A stretch of 64,000 bases of DNA from Marthasterias glacialis (Eukaryota; Echinodermata; Asteroidea; Forcipulatida; Asteriidae), in the NCBI GenBank assembly GCA_911728455.2, contig OU452225.1, positions 5,312,352-5,376,351 of the forward strand, given 5' to 3'. This document shows positions 13,201 to 23,116 of this stretch, in pieces. The stretch's first letter is position 1. Every line of letters starts with the position of its first letter. The notes below the pieces were generated by a model that was not told the DNA's origin, did not search any database, and saw nothing but the letters and a program-made list of their open reading frames with translations. The position numbers and the translations under genes were made by a program.

Positions 13201-16200
13201 CACTTTCTGTAAAGAATCTGGACTTGCCTTTCACGTGTGTCTTGCAAAGACTCAACGTCTTATCCGAAATGTATCGTTATCGGTAATATATGTTTTTCTG
13301 TGATGTTTCTGTAAGCTTAAATTTGTGTTTATGTATGGTGCCTCATCACCCGCAACACCACTTCACATACAAATCCTATGTTCAAGTAAATGATGAAAGA
13401 ATGCTTTGCATTTTGTTTTCAGGTACGAGCACAGACACGAATTGGTAGAGGCCCATGGAGTGCCGTCGCTGAAGCAATTACCGAATCTGGAGGTATGTTA
13501 AAATAACAAGTTATTTTCATTCATTCACTAACGTGACGAATCGTTACGAGCGATTGTAGATTTGCCAAGGGCAAAATAGATAGGCCTATGACCTACAAAC
13601 TTACAAAATTACAAACTTAGTGAAACAAAATTAGAAGAATTTTCTTTAAAATATAAAAAAAGAACCAAATATGTATATTACACGCACTTCCAAATGTAGG
13701 TTGTTTTTCATCTCGAATAGAATCAAGCACAACCTAATTTGTAAATTGTATTTGTGTCCTAAGTGCCAAGTAAACCTGACTCTTTCACTGTGAGGCATAT
13801 TGGTCAAACAAGTATCACGCTACATTGGAATGAGCCGCGATTTCCGAACGGACGGATCAACAAGTATAATGTAAGTTAACTTTTTTTCTCAATCAATCTA
13901 AATACCATTTAAAAGAGAAATTTATCAGTGAAAATGTATTCTAAAATACAATTACGGCTTTGCAAAACTCTGTGTTGAAGACAACCTCTTGTTTCTTCCA
14001 GCAATCTGAAGGCTCTTTCAGTCGTTGAATAAATTGTTGCATTACCCTTTTCTCTCTTGTGCATTGTATGGATGTACGACTATTTGCTTTCAGTTTTCGC
14101 TATTTTCGCCCATTTTGCCTTTATGATGAAAACTGCAAAGTTGATTTGTAAGGCAGTTATGATTTGATCGTTTAAAAATAACCTATACAATTTATTACAT
14201 CCAAACCGTTTTCGGTTTGATGGTGTGTTTATTTTAACCCGTCAGGTTGAGTATCGTGTAATGGCCAGACCTTACGACACCAGCTTCAAATTTGACCCCC
14301 ACTCGGCCTTTAAAATTCAAGAAAAAGTTGACATGTCTTCCCTGAGAGCAGTAATTGCCGATCTTGAACCCTCGACAAAATACGAAGCAAGGGTTTGGGC
14401 AGTAAATGATGCCGGCAACGAGGGACAAAAGGAAAGATTAGACGTTTACACTCAAATGGCAACAGGTAACCGTAAGCTGTTCTCATTAATATGATAAATC
14501 ATTATCATTAATCATTCATTTGTTCTATCCTGTGTTAATAATCAAATGAATGTTTATTAATGATTCTTACAATTCACTGGATTAATGCTTCTTATAATCC
14601 ACTTGCAAAAATATTTCCATGTTTTTATACAAAAACGTGATTGAGTAAATTTGAATCTTGAACCTTGAATTCTGCTTAGAAAATGTTTCCTTACGTAGTA
14701 TTGTGTTGCGTAGTCGAGCAGTTAAACAACCGAAGTCAATAATTCAATAAGCTTAAAAAGCTATTCTTCAGAGCACAGTGACATTAATTCAGCTAAAGAG
14801 AGCGTCAGTTCAGTGACATTCTTTCAGACTTGGAAGACAAAATCATAGTACAGATGAGTCTCTAGAGGGCAAAGTTAAACTTGTCCAAGTCTTTAACTCA
14901 CCAAATTTTTGATTTTTCCCCAACCCACTGGGTCACGGGGGAATGTTCCTGAGTTTGGCGAAGAGTAAGTCAACCGATCCCTGTTGCTCGTTTGCGTCAG
15001 TTAAAACGTAACGTATTTCTCATTTGATAACTCCAAGATTTTACTGCACCAGAAAAGCCAACTCTCGTAGGGAAGGAGCCAACTGTCTCGTCGATAGCAA
15101 TCGGTCTGGTCAGCAAGAGTACGTCCAAATACATCAGGTGAGATGTGTTAAGAAAGCTTCATTAGCAATAGGATAACATTTTCCGAATACGACTCCTGGT
15201 GAAAAAAAACCTACCACACGAAAACAATAATTGACGTGTCGTGGCCGAGCGGTCAAGCACACTAGACTCAAACTTTGGTGTTTCTTACCAGCGGAGTGAG
15301 GGTTCGAGTCCAGGTCGTGACTGACACTTGTGTCCATAATAAGCAAGACACTTAACCATTATAGATTTGTCCTTTGGATGGGATGTAAAGCTGTAGGTCG
15401 CATGTGTTGTGTGTAATGCACGTAAGATATCCCAGTACACTTATCGTTAAGGGAAGGGTTGGTCTGCAGATTGCGCCAGAGTGCCTTGTGAACCGTTACA
15501 TGGTGCTAAGTATAAAGTAAATAGGTGTTAAATTCCCAATATAGCTCCACATACCTGTAGGACAAGTGATAAGCACTTTATTAAAGACGCCTCCGGTTGT
15601 TATAAAGCGCTACATAAGAACTACGTTTTATTATTATTATTAACAGCCATTACAAAAAAACTCCTACAAATTTATTGCATACACATATTCTCCACAAATC
15701 TCATATGTTAGAACATTCCAAATAAGATTACACTATTCTTGCACGTCCGGCATGCTAGCACAATTGGTTATCAATATTGAACGTCGTGTTTACTTCATTT
15801 TGCTTCGTTGTCATTTCTTTGAAGAAAAACAGAAATGAAAATTAGATTATGTACGTTCATTAATTAAAGAAAAATAAGATAACGATCAATTTTTACTTAA
15901 CATTTTTAAAGCCATTACCAGATTGGTGTAAGAAGAAATGTCGAGGACGATGTGGCCTCTACAAACAAGATATCCAAACGAGCTGTGCCTGAATTTCAGC
16001 GTCATGCCGAGAATCCATCTGCTTACGTTGCTGCTGAACTACCGGGGAGACTACCAGGAAAGTTTGTCGTGGGTGACAACAAAACATACGGGAGTTACTG
16101 GAACCCACCTCTGCAAGAGGGCGCTGTGTATGAGATCTACGTCGGTGCCGTCAGCAGAATAAATAAAACGGTAATCAAGTTAATATATAAAAACGAATTT

Positions 16201-19200
16201 AAGTCAACCTAGTGTGATGGTCAATGTAGCTTATAAACGAGGTGGTCACGTATCATGATGGCCATCGTAGCTTTAAAGTTAGGAGGTCACTGCCTCTATC
16301 ATGATACCGTGATATACCATTTGAGGCTTATAAGTGAGGCGGTCGTGCTTGGCGGTTCACTTATAACCTGTTAAATCGGTTAACTCAAATTTTGGACCAA
16401 AAAAAAAAAAGCATGAGTCAAGAAGTTAGTTTTAATAAAGTTGGATTTAAAAATTGATTTATCGATGTGTATATATTCAATAAAGACTTCATCAATATTG
16501 GACAATTGAATCACCGCTGAATTTTAAGTCGTGTATTGTTTATATATTTTTCCGTAAATTCTTTCAACTTCACACAGATGGCAAATGTAGTATGGAATTC
16601 CGAACCGTTGGTGGTTGGAGGTAGGCAAATAATAACATGGTTTGAGGGTGGATAGTTGATGTAACTACACCTGTAAAATATTATTGATCGAGAGCCGAAT
16701 TCTCTCTGGTGCATTCCTCATTACGTGTCAGATACTTTTGTTTTTGCTGTTTACCAAGTGCGCGCTAGTATTCGCGCGCAGGGTAAATACGCGTGCGTCC
16801 CAGGCGCTAGTGTGATTTTGAATGTTGGAAGTTGACATACAAGTTAATAAACTAGGTCGTCAACTAGTTTGTCAACCTCGGGGAGCTAATATCGACTGTC
16901 CACTCTCAAACCATGTTTCCAAACCGGTCATTTGTGTAAACGAAAAAGGTTGTGTCAGGGCGGACAAGTTTAGAAGTTGTTTTGAAGATTTTTCAGGGTG
17001 TGGGGTGGACGAGGAATTGAGTCTATTCTGTGTTTATTGTAAAGAGAAAAATCAAATCACACAAGGGTTTGTGTGTACGGAGCCCCTAAAAAAACAGGTG
17101 GACAAAAATTGGACGGTTGAAAATCAAGTTGAGAGTTATTTCATTCCCTCGAAATATTAATTCGTTCCCACAAATTATTACTTCGTTCCCCCGAAATTAT
17201 TCATAAGCTACGGGGGTGACATGCTATTTCATTTAGACGAACATATTTTGACGTAGTTTTAAATCAGAATTTATGAAAATTTCAGTTCTTTTTGTACATT
17301 CTGTACCGGTACTGTAAGACAAAAAATTTAACTGTTGGTCAGCTAAATGTACACTTTATTATATTTTATTGCACCTCTTTTTGTGTAGCAACAAAAATGC
17401 CTCAAGTTCCGCCCACTAGACCGAACATTCTTCTGATAATCGTCATCAGTTTGGCCGGTGCTGCTGTGATGGTAGTAGTTTTGTTTTACTTGCAAAGACG
17501 TCGCAAAAGAACAAGACGGCAACCTCTGAAACATCAAGGGCTCAATGATGGACATGAACTTGTGAGTCGTAATTTGAAGTCACAGTTAAAAAAACAAGGA
17601 TTATTTCCGTTGATGTGAGTTTGTTAACGCCCCCTGAACACAATGTTAGCTGTAAGTCACCAAGCAGTTAGAAGAGGAATACAATTGAACCATTTTGCAT
17701 TATTGTTTTTAACTTCCCTTCTCTTGGACGACTTGTGCACGCTATAATCAAAACGCTGCAACTAAACACACGGCTATATCTTCACTATCCTCCGTCATCC
17801 TTCATAAGATGAAAACGCTTTATAATCATCTCCGCCTGTATTGAAACAACTTCTGTTAGCGTTGTCAGTAATTTGAGTATTTTCAATTACCTTTCTGTAC
17901 TTTATTTTTTTTTCTTTTTCTTTTTACATATGATGTAAACTGATTCACATCAGGTTTCTTTATATGAAAATGAGCTACCACGAGAGGAGAAAGCCACCAG
18001 TTCAACAGACCCAAACCGGGTCCGTCTGGCACAAGAGTCAGTCTACGAACCAGTAGGTTCTGGCTCATCACCCCACCCATCACCGGAACAAATGCCCACA
18101 TATGAAGATGTTGGTTTGCCTACATGGGCTCATCCATGGAGCATCTTGTGGGACGACTTGATGGTGGGAAATAAAGTACTTGGGAACGGACACTTTGGTG
18201 AAGTGCGGTATGGTGGAGTGACAGTAGAAGGAGAACTGCGTAAGGCTGCGATCAAAAGGCTCAAAGGTATTTCATAGTTTTATTTCAGGTGACAATATTC
18301 ATGAAGAAGAAACGCAGCTGGTTTGAAATGAATTTCAACTCATTCGGTAGAGTAAATAGGTAGATGTCAATTTATGACATCACTCCGCAGCAATGCAGTT
18401 ATCAGGGAAGTCCCCTCAATCCACTGAGAGAGTAGTAGTCCCGGCCGATTTCCTACCTCCCCAGGTTAGTACTTAATAAGCAGGACAGTTCTTTTCAGAA
18501 CTAAGTTGTCCCCCCGAATTTCGAAAACTACTCCGCGGTAGTAGAATAATAACAGGACAAGTTCTCGCAAGAACAATCTACTGTATAGCAAAGTAGAAAT
18601 AGTCACACGGTGTTACCGCAAACCAAATATACATTGATACCTCACCATGCAATGCCTCAAAACCTATAGGTAGATGTCAATAAACAAAGGTTACTTCAAA
18701 CTGCAGTATGTTGTTCGATTATACTGAATATAAAGAATTATATTTTATCAGTCGTTATGGATTCCATAAACCTGGTGTTTATTATCCATGTTTTGATGTT
18801 CACAATATTGAAATTGTGTCTCAAATAACCTCTATATTTAGAGAACATGTCCCATTGCTAACTGTACTCCTTTATCTGAGTAGTTAATACTGTTAACTAC
18901 CGCATTATCATCCCTGCAGCCTGCCCTATTGTTCGGTTCAGTAATCCCCTTTTGTACTTTCCAACATTGGCCATCCCTTTGTCCAAACTGTTTAACTCTG
19001 ATTGCTCATCGCCAATCCCTACTAGTGTTATGGTAAAATAAATAAAATAAACAAATAACATTAGAATACATCAAACCCTGTGGTCCATGTAAAGGGGATA
19101 TTCGTTTATTGTTGTACCACAGGTTGAGAAATTGAGTGGAAGTTTTTCAGGGCAAAGACAGGTTACAAACGAAGATGATCAAACGGACAAGCTTTTTTTA

Positions 19201-22200
19201 TGTTGACTACCATTTTATAATTTTAGTAATACTGTTTCATTATTATAGAAAATGCATCCCCAGCTGACCGAGAGAATTTCTTAAAAGAATTCAAAACTAT
19301 GACTCTTCATGGAAGTCATCCTAATCTCGTCAGGATTCTAGGTGCTTGTCAGCACGAAGGTAAGTGATTCATTTTCAATGTATGTTTCTTCTTTTGTTCA
19401 TTTTGAGAAATCTGGAAGGTTAGCTGCATTGCATTGTTTCTTCAGCAAGAAAACCTTACTTGAATTACATTTTGGTCTAATCTTTGTTGAAGGTATGCTG
19501 TACGTAGCATCGGAGTACTTACCCAATGGTGACCTGCGCTGCTTCCTGAGGAAGTCTCGATCCATGGATGATGATAGTAAATCATCGCTGTCATCTCAGA
19601 AGCTGCTCCAGTTTGCTCTGGATGTGGCTAGAGGAATGCAACACCTCGCTGCTTCTGGGGCAAGTATCATTTTTATGTTTCACAAAAGTAAGGACTATGG
19701 CTGTTTAAACATTTCTCTACGCACGGCCGAAATCACATCAAGAGAGTCACTTGACTATGAGAAAGACAGTTTTTAACAATCTGATGTGATACACGAACAG
19801 GTTTAACGTTAATATGAAGTTCTACCTAATATTGGCTAATATTGAAATCTGCTAGGTACAAAACTGAATAACTTGGGTCGCTTATCTTCCTACAAACACG
19901 CCCTACTATAATGAAACATTCAATGTGTGTCAAACGTCATTTACAAACAAATTAAACCCTTAATTTTACTGTTACTGTTAAAGAAATGTTACTGTAGTAC
20001 AACTCATCCTACAGTTTATCAATTAAAGTTTTATCCATTTACATTTCAAACACTGTACTATCAATATGAACGGAACAAAATACACCACAATTAAGATTGT
20101 TTATATACCTTCAAATGAAAACAGTATAGACGTATTCTTTGCAGGTGATACATCGTGATTTGGCAGCAAGAAACATTCTCCTCGACGGTGATCTGGTTGC
20201 CAAGGTTTCTGACTTTGGTTTGTCACGCGGAGAAGACGTTTACGTGCAGACATCCAAGGTATCTCCACTATTAAAGATATTTTCAACTATACCAGATCTT
20301 TAGCGCGGGAACCACCGAATCACACGTTTGTTTTAATACCAGTTATATGAATTAATTTTGTAGGAATCTTTGATGACACAAAATAATTCAGTTTACGCAC
20401 ACGAAGGGACACAGGACAAACACAATAACGACGAAATAAACACTTATGATTTTCATTTGTGTAAGGGTTTTCTGAACGCTTGAAACCGTTTATTTTGCTT
20501 TCAGGCTCGTGTCCCTACTCGCTGGCTATCTCTGGAATCGCTGACACACCAGACGTACACCTCAAAGAGTGACGTGTAAGAGAACCTTACATTAACGTTC
20601 TTATTTTTGTACATTACATTTTTGGGGATTATATATGGTTTGATATTAATAAAACACAATACTTACTGTCTTTTGTTGTATCCATTTCTTTGTCGTCTGG
20701 TTGCGCGCTTTCGTGACGTACACCTATAGGCACCGATTGACAATGCACATCCAAATTCGTCGGTATTTGGATCTAATGGGAGACTTTTGGACGGTCCTTT
20801 TTCACAGTTCTCACCATAGACTGGTTCCCGGTCCCTACATCGTTCTCTTATGTCTGCTCGTGACGTGTGCATGTTGTTGTTTGACACTAGGACACGTGTG
20901 CCTCATAACCCTTCACCCGGACATAAAGTGAACCAACCTTCAACATCAAAATTCAAGCTAACTTTAGAAGAACATCTTAACTGTCGTAATTTTTACCTCC
21001 ATGGTCTGCACGATGGGAGATACTGCGTCCATCACGTTTTGTGTAAGGCCGCATTGCATTATGGGATTGTGTAGACATATATATGCTAGTTCTAATTAGC
21101 ATATACGTGGCAGAAATCTGCCAGGTATATGCTAATTTTCAGTACCCGCTACCGGTCTCTATATTCAGTCAGAGCGAAAACGATGTAGGGACCGGGAACC
21201 AGTCTATTCTCACCAATAGTACGCATGATCACAACTACGCCCGCAACACTGAGCATCTGCACGTACGATCAGAACTAAAAAAAGGGACATTTGTGTCTGC
21301 TACCACCAGCGTCTCCAAAGGCTCCCATTGAAATCTGTGCAGACTGAAATACCATCTTTAGCAGTGCTGCAACCAGCAGCAATACTGCACCTCGTTTGTA
21401 TTTGCCATTACAACAAAAGCCAAATATCAAGATGTCATAAGCAACAAAGCGCACAGAGTCACATGAGGTAGTCTTGGTGCAAGACGTTCCTGTTTTGTAG
21501 TCCACGACCCATAAAAGTCCACGATCGCGGTTCGTGTGTGATAGCGGGTCGTGAAGTGATAGCGCCCTCTATTGGCGGCAATTCTGATTGGGCGGGGGTG
21601 GACTCGTATGGGTCTTGGACTATAAACTGGAACGTCTTGCACCAAAACTACACATGAGGTTGCATCATCCACACGTATCGAGCGCCGCACAACGACCGGG
21701 GTATGTTCCTACGTCACGATTCTATGTTCCTATGTTCCTATATACCATTTTAGGGGCGTGGTTTTCACCCCCGATTTTGTTTTTATTTATATTTTTTGCA
21801 ATATAATCCCTCTATAAAATTTTTAGCAAACTTAAACTTTCATTTATAGGATAATTAGTGCATATTAATTTTCTAAACTGGAAAATGAAATCCAATTCAT
21901 CTGTTACATTGGCCGTTTAAAACGTTACGTGCAGTGTCAGGGCCGTGCGATAAAGGCCCTCTCCTTTGGCCCGGGCCTTTGTATGACACTGGCCACCGCG
22001 ATACTAACTGTTTTGAAACGGCCAGTTAAATAATTAAGACGTCGTTGTCGCTCTGTTATTATTGTTATTATTATTATTATTATTTTTAATATACAGGTGG
22101 TCGTTTGGAATCCTGCTGTGGGAAATAGCCACACTCGGTAAGAATTGTTTATATTATTTGTTTTATTTTTTTTTTTTTCTTTATTTTTTTTTAATAACAT

Positions 22201-23116
22201 GTCCGACTAACCAATTGAAGATTTGAAACAATGTGATGATGTTTGTACACAGGTGGGACACCTTACCCTGGTATCAAGACCCAGTTCCTGACATCGAGGC
22301 TGGAGAATGGATACCGTATGCCCAAACCAATCAACTCGGATGACAAAATGTAAGAGAATTGTGCATTTCCTTCGCAGTTTTACTGATTAGTATACACACA
22401 ATGAATGTCTATCAGTGATGGCGAAAATGTTGAAAAGTGGGATGATCCAGTCACGATGAATGAATTACAAAATCATTATTTGTTTTACATAGACAAGTAT
22501 GTATTAATAATTCATATATTAGGCACATTTAAACATTATTAAGATCTGTTTTATACAGCTATGATGTAATGCTCCAATGCTGGCAGGAGGATCCAAATGA
22601 TCGACCATCCTTCAAGAAACTTGTGTCCATGCTTGAAACCATGGCAGACGGCAACACTGATCAGGTAAATCTAGATGTGGTAACTGAATGTTTTATGTCA
22701 CAAGATAGAAGTCGGATTATTATTACTATTATACAATGTTCACCTCTTTTAAGAAACGTATTCCAAACAATCAGCCATGCCAACATTTCGTATGCAGGGT
22801 CAAATACTTGTTAAAAGCAGAGTTAAAGCAGAGTGCATTGATAATGATACTATTATTTAAACAAAATAATAAGAAATTGGTACAACGATTTCAAATTCTC
22901 TGTCCGCGATTAAACATGTGTTATGACTTCCAGGTTGTGGGCATTCTACTTTTTAGGCGTCTGTGAGTGAGTGTTTTGTATCTCATACTTTACTTTCTTG
23001 GTTTATCCAGAATATATATATTCTGTATGTTCCTTTTACAGACATACATGCGTCTGTTACCGAGTTCAGAGAAGTACCTGTATGTGAACATACAGCCGGA
23101 GTTTGATGACAACTAA
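289..23116 (+). CDS. Tie: Tie-like receptor tyrosine kinase, copy A (5' exon outside window)
   Basis: Single-pass receptor tyrosine kinase predicted to sit in the plasma membrane and signal by tyrosine autophosphorylation; family assignment rests on Tie-specific Ig2, EGF2 and kinase-insert motifs. Coding exons with consistent phases: 289-615, 957-1211, 1689-1823, 1978-2133, 2450-2581, 3864-3938, 4481-4546, 8367-8663, 9499-9807, 10191-10481, 11314-11601, 12280-12491, 13423-13492, 13764-13870, 14246-14465, 15038-15137, 15912-16170, 16578-16620, 17389-17561, 17954-18266, 19249-19359, 19493-19659, 20145-20258, 20505-20575, 22097-22137, 22253-22349, 22559-22664, 23042-23116 (TAA). The first exon here starts in phase 1, so a signal-peptide exon must lie upstream. 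Two exons intact in copy B are broken here (3674-3793 and 10838-10956); both modules are phase 1-1, so skipping keeps the frame and gives about 1556 residues if the missing first exon equals that of copy B. Whether the gene is expressed cannot be seen. Confidence 0.85.
1689..4546 (+). CDS. Tie: Copy A EGF-like block (exons 4, 5, 6, 8, 9)
   Basis: Exon 1689-1823: EGF1 with GGVCDD and [12 protein letters not shown]. Exon 1978-2133: EGF2 with [17 protein letters not shown], close to the signature EGF2 of vertebrate Tie. Exon 2450-2581: EGF3 ([14 protein letters not shown]...GYTGVNC). Exon 3864-3938: a half-size module ending GYTGENC. Exon 4481-4546: linker with three Cys (DKCLNYR..SCNTTC). All are phase 1-1. 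A poly(A) run of about 26 starts about 12 bases after the exon 4 donor and is absent from copy B. The exon matching EGF4 of copy B is broken (see 3674-3793). Confidence 0.82.
3450..3575 (+). mobile_element. SINE tail fragment
   Basis: CACTTATCGTCAAGAGAAGG and CCCGGTGTTTCTGGCA match the body of the SINE at 15233-15641 and its copy-B counterpart. The tRNA head is absent. A similar fragment, inverted, is at 26400-26480. Confidence 0.45.
3674..3793 (+). pseudogene. Decayed EGF4 exon in copy A
   Basis: Matches B exon 42356-42487, with the acceptor TTTTTAAG still present. The middle has lost 15 nt (the TGTAATGAAAAAACA segment of B), and the 3' end has lost AACTGTCAAG plus the donor, so the codons run on to TAA at 3808. 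The last cysteines of the EGF fold are gone. The flank after it (ACACCAAACAATCTTTCTG) still aligns with the B intron. With no donor it should be skipped; the module is 1-1 so the frame survives. Confidence 0.7.
4652..4901. mobile_element. Palindromic (fold-back) MITE, only in copy A
   Basis: The outer ends TGTGACTCAGCCTGTGTAAA and TCACACAGGCTGAGTCACA are inverted repeats, and pairing continues with minor gaps almost to the centre (GGTGTC...AATGATGAAATT type arms of about 110 bp). The equivalent B intron (about 43460-43500) lacks it. A possible TTCAT duplication flanks it (ATTCAT / GTTCAT). Confidence 0.65.
5205..7860. other. Insertion of about 2.65 kb in intron 9 of copy A
   Basis: Copy B runs directly from the equivalent of AACACTGCGCTATTAGC to TTTAAATAGTGATGTCCC. 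Copy A carries this extra segment. Recognisable inside: a LINE reverse-transcriptase tail (6694-6873) and, at about 7085-7150, a stretch resembling the sequence at 20630-20690 (ATATATGGTTTGAWATTAA). The remainder is unassigned, and clear target duplications were not found. Confidence 0.5.
6694..6873 (+). mobile_element. Fragment of a non-LTR retrotransposon reverse transcriptase
   Basis: Reading from 6718 gives [14 protein letters not shown], then [20 protein letters not shown], ending in TAA. This resembles the region after the RT core in CR1/L2/Jockey-like elements (LExxQRRALRII..., a short gap, then LxxRR). Only this piece is recognisable. Confidence 0.45.
8367..16620 (+). CDS. Tie: Copy A fibronectin type III block (exons 10-21)
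   Basis: Domains in order: 8367-8663 (KPTISWQPV...[12 protein letters not shown]); 9499-9807 (LDVSWTAPG...[15 protein letters not shown]); 10191-10481 (LTFSWYPAP...[12 protein letters not shown]); [relic 10838-10956]; 11314-11601 (MKFSWDKPK...[15 protein letters not shown]); 12280-12491 plus 13423-13492; 13764-13870 plus 14246-14465; and a divergent membrane-proximal domain over 15038-15137, 15912-16170 and 16578-16620. Each shows the FN3 Trp in the B strand and the Tyr of the F strand. The first domains are single exons with phase 1-1; the later ones are split by phase 0 or 2 introns. Exon 15912 uses the acceptor TTTAAAG, because phase 2 is required; the nearby CCAG would be phase 0. Confidence 0.82.
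10603..10837 (+). other. Intron 12 end with an exon-like stretch ending in a stop
   Basis: After a strong acceptor (TTTTTTTTGCTCAG) 28 in-frame phase-1 codons ([16 protein letters not shown]...) run to TGA at 10687-10689. The same stop is present in copy B near 47570-47650, where the acceptor is weaker (CGCTAAG). No FN3 pattern and no donor needed if terminal. Most likely non-coding. Confidence 0.2.
10838..10956 (+). pseudogene. Truncated FN3 exon in copy A at a deletion junction
   Basis: Same acceptor and codons as B exon 47796-47925 up to GTTGACACTGAA. It then joins directly to intron sequence that in B lies after 48473. The donor and the whole second-half exon (B 48052-48230) are missing. 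In frame the codons run to a stop at 11080-11082 with no donor of suitable phase, so inclusion would truncate the receptor. Skipping removes one complete FN3 in frame (309 nt in B). Confidence 0.8.
12752..12894. mobile_element. Short TIR MITE in copy A intron 15
   Basis: Imperfect inverted ends GGGGGACTTTAAGACGG and, at the right, the complement of CGGAGGACTTTTAAGATG. Interior CAGTTCTCACCAGTAGTATG and CACTGAGCATGTGCGCGCAT. Same family as 20778-21326; the counterpart in copy B is about 50293-50436. Confidence 0.55.
15233..15641 (+). mobile_element. tRNA-derived SINE in copy A
   Basis: A box TGGCCGAGCGG at 15242-15252 and B box GGTTCGAGTCC at 15301-15311 give a Leu/Ser-tRNA-like head. The body runs through CCTTTGGATGGGATGTAAAG and ends in (ATT)n. 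The same insertion is in copy B, so it predates the duplication or was carried by conversion. Here 32 bp around the CCCGGGGTG segment of B are missing. Confidence 0.7.
16822..17160 (+). other. 112-codon open frame in intron 21 of copy A, probably non-coding
   Basis: Cys-rich translation ([17 protein letters not shown] type), open also in copy B at 56382-56720. The whole intron is nearly identical between copies, and the four base differences inside the frame are all replacements, so the open frame shows no sign of constraint. No splice sites of fitting phase were recognised. Confidence 0.2.
17389..17561 (+). CDS. Tie: Copy A transmembrane exon
   Basis: Starts in phase 1 after TTTGTGTAG and ends in phase 0 before GTGAGT. 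The codons at 17427-17492 give a 22-residue hydrophobic helix ([14 protein letters not shown]...LFYL) followed by the basic stop-transfer RRRKRTRR. This fixes the topology: FN3 outside, kinase inside. Confidence 0.9.
17954..23116 (+). CDS. Tie: Copy A kinase domain and C-terminal tail
   Basis: Exons 17954-18266, 19249-19359, 19493-19659, 20145-20258, 20505-20575, 22097-22137, 22253-22349, 22559-22664 and 23042-23116. Glycine loop GNGHFGEV at 18182-18205; ATP-binding Lys in AAIKR (codon 18254-18256); alpha-C segment [10 protein letters not shown]; hinge [13 protein letters not shown], with Ser where Tie2 has Ile at the gatekeeper; short kinase insert then [25 protein letters not shown] (HRD codons 20151-20159); DFG at 20211-20219; activation loop [12 protein letters not shown] with one Tyr; [45 protein letters not shown]. 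All catalytic residues are present, so an active kinase is expected. The tail carries YVNI (23081-23092), a Grb2-SH2-type pYxN motif. Confidence 0.92.
18267..19248 (+). other. Intron 23 of copy A, no feature
   Basis: Non-coding, nearly identical to B 57827-58881 except that about 72 bp present in B (58580-58652) are missing here. The missing piece is bounded in B by CCCT on both sides, suggesting a microhomology deletion in A. Confidence 0.5.
19660..20144 (+). other. GC-AG intron in the kinase domain (copy A)
   Basis: The exon ends TCTGGG and the intron begins GCAAGT. The next exon begins GTGATACATCGT in phase 0. Only the GC donor joins MQHLAASG to VIHRDL with no gap or insert relative to Tie/FGFR kinases; the next GT (in AAGTAT) would be phase 1 and break the frame. 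The donor otherwise fits the strong consensus expected of GC donors. Confidence 0.8.
20778..21326. mobile_element. MITE of the GGGAGACTTTTGGACGG family, interrupted, copy A
   Basis: The left end GGGAGACTTTTGGACGG and right end CGTCTCCAAAGGCTCCC are imperfect inverted repeats. The interior matches 12752-12894 on both sides of a nested element (20817-21206). This intron separates the activation-segment exon from the WSFGILLW exon. Confidence 0.55.
20817..21206. mobile_element. Nested TIR element with 28-bp inverted ends and 9-bp duplication, copy A
   Basis: The left end starts TAGACTGGTTCCCGGTCCCT (20817) and the right end (21179-21206) is its perfect complement over 28 bp. TTCTCACCA flanks it on both sides (20808-20816 and 21207-21215); the uninterrupted relative at 12780 has this motif once. 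An 8-9 bp duplication points to a hAT-, P- or Mutator-like transposase. No ORF. Near the right end, 21090-21150 is a 17-bp-arm hairpin (AGCATATACSTGGCAGA). Confidence 0.75.

Noticed and set aside
15233..15320. tRNA gene
   Set aside because: A and B boxes are present but the sequence continues into a SINE body with an (ATT)n tail, and the 3' acceptor stem does not pair.
16822..17160. 112-codon Cys-rich open frame shared by both copies as a real gene or exon
   Set aside because: It lies in an intron that is nearly identical between copies, all four base differences are replacements, and no fitting splice sites or start context were seen.
19342..19776. 144-codon open frame as a single coding unit
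   Set aside because: Contains the kinase exon 19493-19659 but runs on into both introns; exon limits are set by phase and by the kinase alignment.
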